NCBI GenBank assembly: GCA_009668925.1
Contig: SBEK01000060.1
Coordinates: 1 to 11,900, forward strand
Length of the DNA stretch: 11,900 nucleotides
Reading direction: 5' to 3'
Origin: Deltaproteobacteria bacterium
Lineage (GTDB): Bacteria; Desulfobacterota; Syntrophia; Syntrophales; Smithellaceae
Under the pieces are notes generated by a model. That model had not been told where the DNA came from, made no database searches, and saw only the letters and a program-made list of their open reading frames with translations. Position 1 is the first letter of the stretch, and each line of letters begins with the position of its first letter. This document shows positions 6,870 to 11,900 of this stretch, piece after piece. The position numbers and the translations under genes are program-made.

Positions 6870-7805
6870 ATGAGCGCCGATTTCTCCCACGAGCCGGTGA
6901 TGCGCGAGGAAGTGCTCTCCTGGCTCGCGGTGAAAGAAAACGGCGTGTACGTGGACGGTACGGTGGGCGGCGCGGGGCACGCGCAGGCTATTCTTGCGAA
7001 AACCCGCGGGCGTTTGATCGGCCTGGATTGCGACCGCGATGCCCTCAAGGCCGCCCAGGAGCGGCTGGCGCCTTTCGGATCGCGTGTCTCGCTCGTCCGG
7101 GCGAACTTCGCCGAGCTGGCCCTGGTGCTTACGGATCTGCATATCGATTGCGTAGACGGTGTGCTCCTGGATCTGGGCGTTTCCTCTCATCAGCTGGATA
7201 CGGCGCACAGGGGGTTCAGTTTCAACCGGGAAGCACCGCTGGATATGCGGATGGATCAGGATTCGAAGCTCTGCGCTTATGATATTGTCAACCATTTCAC
7301 GCCAACTGAGCTGGAAAAGATTATCAGATTATACGGGGAAGAAAAGATGGCTTCACGAATCGCCGGGGCAATATCACGAAAAAGACAAATCTCGCCGATT
7401 GAAACAACGGTGGAATTGGCCGGCCTGATCGCTTCCGTTATGCCCGGGAGCATGAAGCATCAGAAGATTCATCCCGCCACGCGGACGTTTCAGGCGCTGC
7501 GGATCGCCGTGAACCGGGAACTCGACTGCATCGTTCCGGGGATCGAAGGCGCAGTAGGCGCTCTGGCGACAGGCGGCCGGATCGGCGTTATTTCCTTTCA
7601 TTCCCTCGAAGACCGGATCGTTAAAAATACATTTCGTGATCTTGCGGCAACCTGTGTCTGTCCGAAAGATATTCCGTATTGTGTTTGCGGGAAAAAGGCT
7701 GTCCTGAAAGTCTTAACGCGCAGAGCACTCGTTCCGTCCGCCGGGGAAACCGGACTAAACCCGCGCGCCCGCAGCGCGAAGTTGCGTGTGGCGGAAAGGA
7801 TCTGA
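6870..7805 (+). CDS. rsmH: 16S rRNA (cytosine-1402-N4)-methyltransferase RsmH (MraW)
   Basis: RsmH uses S-adenosylmethionine to methylate N4 of C1402 in the 16S rRNA decoding centre. The 311-residue protein has all family marks: HEPVM near the N-terminus, the SAM loop DGTVGGAGHA (29-38), LDLGVSSHQLD (100-110), RGFSF (114-118), HPATRTFQALRIAVN (201-215), FHSLEDR (243-249) and the C-terminal cysteine cluster (CVCP at 262-265, CVC at 271-273). The ATG at 6870 is 2 bp after the mraZ stop, with GGGGA inside the mraZ 3' end as ribosome-binding site (7-nt spacing). Position and length are standard for the dcw cluster. Confidence 0.97.
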   Translation: MSADFSHEPVMREEVLSWLAVKENGVYVDGTVGGAGHAQAILAKTRGRLIGLDCDRDALKAAQERLAPFGSRVSLVRANFAELALVLTDLHIDCVDGVLLDLGVSSHQLDTAHRGFSFNREAPLDMRMDQDSKLCAYDIVNHFTPTELEKIIRLYGEEKMASRIAGAISRKRQISPIETTVELAGLIASVMPGSMKHQKIHPATRTFQALRIAVNRELDCIVPGIEGAVGALATGGRIGVISFHSLEDRIVKNTFRDLAATCVCPKDIPYCVCGKKAVLKVLTRRALVPSAGETGLNPRARSAKLRVAERI

Positions 7806-7807
7806 AA

Positions 7808-8155
7808 ATGGCGCAAAGCGCAGGAGCCCAGGCAATCCCCCAGAGCAGGCCCGTTAAAGAAGCCGCAGCCGCGTCTTTCGGCGTGAAATATCCGACGTTC
7901 ATTGTTGTGGCGTTGGTCCTGATGTTTGTCGCGGTAATTTATGTCGGTCTGCATATCCGCATGACCAAGATGGAATACGATATTGCCGCGGCTCTTTCCG
8001 CGAAGGAGCTGCTGCAGGAAGAACAAAAAAGACTGAAGCTGGAAACGGCAATGCTCAAAGCGCCGCAGAGAATTGAAGACATTGCCAGAAACAAATTGCA
8101 GATGTCCTATCCAACAGCGGAGCAGGTGATTGTCATAAAACAAACGGGGAAGTGA
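7808..8155 (+). CDS. ftsL: Cell division protein FtsL-like
   Basis: FtsL is a small bitopic divisome protein that works with FtsB and FtsQ and helps activate FtsWI. FtsL sequences diverge widely, so the call rests on architecture and place: 115 residues, a short cytoplasmic N-terminus, one membrane helix (about 29-49, VVALVLMFVAVIYVGL), then a charged coiled coil (about 52-85) and a short C-terminal tail (RIEDIARNKLQMSYPTAEQVIVI) typical of FtsL/FtsB-type proteins. The gene lies exactly between rsmH and ftsI. The ATG at 7808 has GGAAAGGA 7 nt upstream; the frame extends back to 7679 inside rsmH, but that part is not a start. The stop overlaps the few bases before ftsI. Confidence 0.85.
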   Translation: MAQSAGAQAIPQSRPVKEAAAASFGVKYPTFIVVALVLMFVAVIYVGLHIRMTKMEYDIAAALSAKELLQEEQKRLKLETAMLKAPQRIEDIARNKLQMSYPTAEQVIVIKQTGK

Positions 8156-8157
8156 GT

Positions 8158-10146
8158 ATGGCGGCAGACTCAAAAAAATGGCTGAAGTTCCGGCTGGCCA
8201 GCATTTTGGCGATTTTTTTGATTTTGTTTATTGCGCTGTTGTCCCGGGCGTTTCAGTTGCAGGTTTTATCCGGCGAAAAATTAAAGAAGCTGGCGCAAAG
8301 GCAGCATATCACGACTTTGCCCATCCATTCCGAACGGGGCATGATCTACGACCGCAATGGCGAGAAGCTGGCCATGTCGGTCATGGCGGACTCCGTATGC
8401 GCCGACCCGACGCGAATTTCGGATCCGGTGAAAGCGTCGCGGCAGATCGCCGCGGTTCTGGGTCTCGATCCGTCTTCCGTTTATAAAAAAATATCGGAGC
8501 CCAAAAGTTTCTGCTGGCTGGCCAGAAAGATTGACGTGCAAAAGGCGGCCAAGGTGGAAGCAGCCGACATCGAGGGCGTTTTTCTCATTAAGGAGCCGAA
8601 GCGATTTTACCCCAACGGCCAGCTGGCCGCTCATTTGATCGGGTTTTCCGGTTTCGACGCCGAAGGGCTTGAAGGGCTTGAAAAAAAGTACGACACGTAT
8701 CTGAAGGGAACACCGGAAAGTCTGACCTGGGCGAGGGATGCCAAAGGGAAGAAACTTTTCTTGCACGTCGAGCACAATGCCACCGCGAAAAACGAGAGCA
8801 CCAATCTGGTGCTGACGATTGACAGTCGCATCCAGTATCTGGTGGAATCGCATCTGAAGGAAGCGGTGTTGGACAAAGGCGCGAAGGGCGGCATAGCGAT
8901 CGTCATGGACCCGAAAACCGGCGAGATTCTGGCCATGGCCAACGAAAAGGGATTCAATCCCAACAACATCAAGGGACTGACCTCGGACGCCTGGAAGAAC
9001 CGCGCGGTCGCGGATGTGTTTGACCCGGGTTCGACCTTTAAACCTTTTCTGGTCGCCGGCGCTCTGGAAGAAAAAGTGGTGAAAGAATCAGACCGGTTTT
9101 ATTGCGAAGACGGACACTATGCCGTCGCCAACCGCGTGATCCGGGAAGCCAACCGGAAACGCCACGGCTATCTTGCCGTGCGCGATATCCTGAAATACTC
9201 CAGCAATATCGGCTCCGCCAAAATAGCGGAGAAGCTCGGCCGGGAAAAATATTACAGCTATATTAAAAATTTTGGCTTCGGAGCGAAGACGGGAATCGAC
9301 CTGTCCGGAGAGGCGGCGGGGCTCCTGCGGCCGGTGAAGAGCTGGACCAAGGTGGATACGGCCAACATCGGGTTCGGCCAGGGCATTTCGGTTACGGCCA
9401 TCCAGCTCATTACGGCCATGTCGGCCGTCGCCAACGGCGGCGTCCTGATGAAACCCTATATCGTGCGGGGCCTGACGGATAAAAACAACAATCCGATCAA
9501 GATGTATGCGCCGGAGACGGTGCGCCGGGTCGTTTCTGCGGAGACGGCGAAGCGCCTGACGGCCATGCTGACGGAGGTCGTCGGGGCGGAGGACGGCACC
9601 GGCAAAAGAGCCCATATCCTGAATGTCGCCGTTGCCGGTAAAACCGGGACCGCGCAAAAATTTGACTTCGCCCGCGGCGGTTATTCCTCGGAAAAAGTCC
9701 GCACGTCCTTTATCGGTTTCTTCCCTTCCGACAATCCGCAGGTGGCCATCCTCGTCATGCTGGATGAACCGCAGCGCGACAAGTGGGGCGGCGTGGCCGC
9801 CGCGCCGGTTTTCAAGAATATCGGAGAACAGATTCTGAATTGTTTTAAGACGAATATCCGGGAAACGCCCGTGTTCGAACCGCATAAACCGAACGACGTG
9901 CAATTGGTTGCGGCGGATCAATCTCTGATCGAGGGTGTGGACCCCGGTGAAAATCAAATCGACAGCGAATTGCGAATGCCCGACTTTCGCGGTCTGACCA
10001 TCCGCGAGGCCCTGAGAATGGCGAAATCCCGGTCGATCGACTTGCGCGTTTCCGGCAATGGCTGGGCGGTGAGTCAGGTCCCCGCTCCGGGGTCGGTTTT
10101 GGACGATGCACGTTTTTGCAGAGTTGTATTTGAGATGAAGAACTGA
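8158..10146 (+). CDS. ftsI: Septal peptidoglycan D,D-transpeptidase FtsI (PBP3) with C-terminal PASTA domain
   Basis: FtsI is the class B penicillin-binding protein that crosslinks septal peptidoglycan. The 662-residue product has a membrane anchor (about 11-31), the PBP dimerisation domain (about 50-210) and a transpeptidase domain with STFK (292-295, nucleophile Ser292), SSN (348-350) and KTGT (495-498). A single PASTA domain follows at about 606-662 (MPDFRGLTIREAL), which the short enterobacterial FtsI lacks. The start is the ATG at 8158, 7 nt after a GGGGA ribosome-binding site; the GTG at 8152 is too close to that site. A tandem 9-bp duplication (8662-8679) encodes EGLEGLE, which fits the family's conserved GLE region. 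It is 2 bp after ftsL and 3 bp before murE. Confidence 0.96.
   Translation: MAADSKKWLKFRLASILAIFLILFIALLSRAFQLQVLSGEKLKKLAQRQHITTLPIHSERGMIYDRNGEKLAMSVMADSVCADPTRISDPVKASRQIAAVLGLDPSSVYKKISEPKSFCWLARKIDVQKAAKVEAADIEGVFLIKEPKRFYPNGQLAAHLIGFSGFDAEGLEGLEKKYDTYLKGTPESLTWARDAKGKKLFLHVEHNATAKNESTNLVLTIDSRIQYLVESHLKEAVLDKGAKGGIAIVMDPKTGEILAMANEKGFNPNNIKGLTSDAWKNRAVADVFDPGSTFKPFLVAGALEEKVVKESDRFYCEDGHYAVANRVIREANRKRHGYLAVRDILKYSSNIGSAKIAEKLGREKYYSYIKNFGFGAKTGIDLSGEAAGLLRPVKSWTKVDTANIGFGQGISVTAIQLITAMSAVANGGVLMKPYIVRGLTDKNNNPIKMYAPETVRRVVSAETAKRLTAMLTEVVGAEDGTGKRAHILNVAVAGKTGTAQKFDFARGGYSSEKVRTSFIGFFPSDNPQVAILVMLDEPQRDKWGGVAAAPVFKNIGEQILNCFKTNIRETPVFEPHKPNDVQLVAADQSLIEGVDPGENQIDSELRMPDFRGLTIREALRMAKSRSIDLRVSGNGWAVSQVPAPGSVLDDARFCRVVFEMKN
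8616..8629 (+). repeat. 14-bp perfect palindrome in ftsI
   Basis: CGGCCAGCTGGCCG equals its own reverse complement and has no loop. It encodes part of NGQLAAHLIG, a conserved stretch, so it may be only a by-product of GC-rich codons. A similar loop-less palindrome, CCGGCGCGCGCCGG, occurs at 2046-2059 in the yhaM-like gene. Confidence 0.6.
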
Positions 10147-10149
10147 GGC

Positions 10150-11900
10150 ATGATGGACCTGCGGCAATTACTCCAGGGTGTTACCATAAACGGACAGGAT
10201 CCCGGCAAAACCGGCGACGTGTCATCGGTCTGCTATTCAGCGGACCGCTGCGAACCGGGCTCCCTCTTTGTCGCCGTTCCCGGACTCGTCCACGATGGGC
10301 ACGATTTTATTCGCGAGGCCGTGGAGCGCGGCGCGCGCTTCATCGTGCATCAGAAAGACATTCGGCTGCCCCAGGGGGTTGTGGCGATCAAAGTCCCGGA
10401 CAGCCGGCGTGCGCTGGGAGGGATCGCCAAAAACTATTTTGGCGATCCCTCATCGAGATTGACCCTCGTCGGCATTACGGGGACCAGCGGGAAGACCACG
10501 GTGTCTTATCTTCTGGAATCGATCCTGAAAGCGGCAGGTTTTTGTACAGGCGTCCTGGGAACGGTCAACTATCGCTACAACGACAAAATCATTGGGGCTC
10601 CGAACACGACGCCGGAATCCTACGACCTGCAAAAGATCCTGAGCGATATGGCCGGCTCCGGGGTGACCCATGTGATCGCCGAAGTGTCATCGCATGCGCT
10701 GGATTTGAAGCGGGTGGACGATTGCGATTTTGATCTGGGCATTTTTACCAACCTGAGCCCGGAGCATCTGGACTATCACCGAGACATGGAGGATTATTTC
10801 CGGGCCAAAAAAAGATTCTTCACTGAAATTCTGACCCGAGGCGAAAAGTCGGTCATCCCGAGAATGGTCATCAATGCGGATGATGCCTGGGGGCAACGAC
10901 TGCTGCGCGAAGTCCAGGCGCCCGTACTGAGTTACGGCATCGAAAAAAATGCCGGCGTGACGGTTGAAGATAAGGAAATTACGCTCGGGGGCATCCGGGC
11001 CGGGATCATCCTGGGCGGAAACAAATTACCCGTCGTCTCCGGACTCATCGGACAATTCAACCTATCCAACATTCTCGCCGCGGCGGCGGCCGCATCCATT
11101 CTGGGCGTGGAAGCAGCGGTGATTGCCCGGGGAATCCGGAATTTATCCGGCGTTCCGGGGCGGCTGCAGAGGATCGATTCTCCGGCCGGCATTCATGTGT
11201 TTGTCGATTACGCCCATAAGCCGGACGCGTTAGAACAGGTGCTTACGACTTTAGATCAGCTGAGGCAAAAAAGACTATTGACTGTTTTCGGTTGTGGCGG
11301 TAATCGTGACCGCGCCAAAAGACCGCTGATGGGGGAAACGGCAACCCGGCACAGCGATTTGACGATTATAACGTCCGATAATCCCCGGCTGGAAGAGCCG
11401 CTGGCGATTATCGGGGAAATTACGGCCGGCATCGACCGGCAAAGAATAAAAGAGGTATCTCCGGATCATCTGCAGTTCACAAAAGATGTGCCTGCCTACG
11501 CGGTGATGGCCGACCGGAAGTCCGCCATTTACGCCGCGATCGGACTGGCCCAAACCGGCGACATCGTACTGATTGCCGGCAAGGGTCATGAAGATTATCA
11601 GATTCTGGGAACGAAGAAGATAGCGTTTGACGACCGGGTTGTCGCCGGGGAAGCTCTGAAGTCAAGAAACCCCGGGCTGCCGGAAGCGACGTCGGCGGAG
11701 TTTTCCACGGCGCAAATTCTGGCCGCGACCGGGGGACGTCTGATTGCCGGAAGCGGCGAAAAAAAGATTTGCGGTGTTTCCACCGATTCGCGACGCATCG
11801 AACGGGGCAATCTTTTTATCGCTCTTACCGGAGAGACCTTTGACGGCCATGCCTTTGTTCAAAAAGCGGTCGAAGGCGGGGCGGCCGGCGTCGTCGTTTC
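10150..11900 (+). CDS. murE: Bifunctional MurE-MurF fusion (meso-DAP ligase / D-Ala-D-Ala ligase), 3' end outside window
   Basis: One open frame of 583 codons runs off the right edge. Residues 1 to about 504 are a full MurE, which adds meso-diaminopimelate to UDP-MurNAc-L-Ala-D-Glu: P-loop GITGTSGKTT (108-117), EVSSHAL, carbamylated-Lys candidate Lys220 in FRAKK, PGRLQRI, the DAP-specifying DNPR (410-413) and AGKGHED (476-482). After a short linker (about 504-518, SRNPGLPEATSAE) come the first 66 residues of MurF: STAQILAATGGRL, then GVSTDSRRIERGNLFIALTGETFDGHAFV. There is no stop between them and no ATG, GTG or TTG from residue 504 to the first MurF motif, so this is a translational fusion. 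MurF would add D-Ala-D-Ala, the next step. ATG at 10150 and 10153 are both possible starts; GAGG at 10145-10148 fits the second better. It starts 3 bp after ftsI. Confidence 0.93.
   Translation, partial: MMDLRQLLQGVTINGQDPGKTGDVSSVCYSADRCEPGSLFVAVPGLVHDGHDFIREAVERGARFIVHQKDIRLPQGVVAIKVPDSRRALGGIAKNYFGDPSSRLTLVGITGTSGKTTVSYLLESILKAAGFCTGVLGTVNYRYNDKIIGAPNTTPESYDLQKILSDMAGSGVTHVIAEVSSHALDLKRVDDCDFDLGIFTNLSPEHLDYHRDMEDYFRAKKRFFTEILTRGEKSVIPRMVINADDAWGQRLLREVQAPVLSYGIEKNAGVTVEDKEITLGGIRAGIILGGNKLPVVSGLIGQFNLSNILAAAAAASILGVEAAVIARGIRNLSGVPGRLQRIDSPAGIHVFVDYAHKPDALEQVLTTLDQLRQKRLLTVFGCGGNRDRAKRPLMGETATRHSDLTIITSDNPRLEEPLAIIGEITAGIDRQRIKEVSPDHLQFTKDVPAYAVMADRKSAIYAAIGLAQTGDIVLIAGKGHEDYQILGTKKIAFDDRVVAGEALKSRNPGLPEATSAEFSTAQILAATGGRLIAGSGEKKICGVSTDSRRIERGNLFIALTGETFDGHAFVQKAVEGGAAGVVV
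10418..10451 (+). repeat. Perfect 15-bp inverted repeat (hairpin) inside murE
   Basis: The left arm GAGGGATCGCCAAAA (10418-10432) is the exact reverse complement of the right arm TTTTGGCGATCCCTC (10437-10451), with a 4-nt loop, ACTA. It spans codons 90-101 (G-G-I-A-K-N-Y-F-G-D-P-S), shortly before the P-loop, in a stretch whose protein sequence is normal for MurE. No T run follows, so it is not a standard terminator. Confidence 0.92.
11375..11414 (+). repeat. Composite inverted repeat in the DNPR region of murE
   Basis: Outer arms CCGATAATC (11375-11383) and GATTATCGG (11406-11414) pair perfectly over 9 bp. An inner CGGCT / AGCCG stem (11386-11390, 11396-11400) with loop GGAAG sits inside, giving a two-tier hairpin with an asymmetric internal loop. 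It covers the codons of the DAP-binding DNPR motif, where protein constraint is strong. Confidence 0.65.

Noticed and set aside
7679..7807. Upstream extension of ftsL into rsmH
   Set aside because: The extra 43 residues lie inside the rsmH C-terminus in another frame; ATG 7808 has a good ribosome-binding site.
8152..8157. GTG at 8152 as the ftsI start
   Set aside because: It leaves only about 1 nt to the GGGGA site, whereas ATG 8158 has 7 nt.
8662..8679. Tandem 9-bp duplication in ftsI (GAAGGGCTT twice)
   Set aside because: It encodes EGLEGLE, in line with the conserved GLE region of class B PBPs; not evidence of slippage or a microsatellite.
9088..10167. Long minus-strand frame (359 codons) opposite ftsI
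   Set aside because: It lies entirely opposite a clear FtsI with all catalytic motifs, and its translation resembles no family; it is a shadow of the GC-rich codon pattern.
1..11900. CRISPR array, insertion sequence, prophage or defence island
   Set aside because: No repeat-spacer periodicity, transposase, integrase or defence-type gene is present; all genes are housekeeping or signalling.

Overview
The window looks like the chromosome of a Desulfobacterota (former Deltaproteobacteria) bacterium, possibly a Syntrophales-type anaerobe. This is inference from three things: the style of the PAS/histidine kinase/receiver protein, a meso-diaminopimelate-type dcw (division and cell wall) cluster whose FtsI carries a PASTA domain, and a selenocysteine elongation factor next to a YhaM-type exoribonuclease. 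G+C is moderately high throughout, gene spacing is tight, and no mobile element, RNA gene or CRISPR array is visible.

Layout. Positions 1-1518 (+) hold the 3' part of a hybrid sensor kinase (PAS, HisKA, HATPase_c, receiver) whose start lies left of the window. Convergent to it, on the minus strand, are selB (4453-2540) followed by a yhaM-like OB/HD nuclease gene (2499-1543, probable TTG start). A 175-bp divergent gap separates selB from ruvX (4629-5045, +, TTG start) and mltG (5107-6126, +). After a 294-bp gap containing a very good sigma-70-type promoter and three 10-bp-phased GTGGA repeats comes the dcw cluster: mraZ (6421-6867), rsmH (6870-7805), ftsL (7808-8155), ftsI (8158-10146), and an open frame from 10150 to the right edge encoding MurE fused in frame to the start of MurF. 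Spacing within the cluster is 2-3 bp, so it is almost certainly one transcript.

How they work together. The right half makes and remodels peptidoglycan. The MurE-MurF polypeptide would add meso-DAP and then D-Ala-D-Ala to the UDP-MurNAc peptide; FtsI crosslinks septal peptidoglycan with FtsL as divisome partner; MltG cuts nascent glycan strands; RsmH methylates 16S rRNA; MraZ is the likely autoregulator. SelB implies selenoprotein synthesis, but no selA, selD, selC or selenoprotein gene is in view.

Most genes are ordinary housekeeping genes, and I see no convincing new defence or mobile system. The points most worth a second look are the in-frame MurE-MurF fusion, two near-perfect long hairpins buried in coding sequence (14-bp stem in ruvX, 15-bp stem in murE), and the MraZ-type operator that spans both the expected transcription start and the ribosome-binding site of mraZ.
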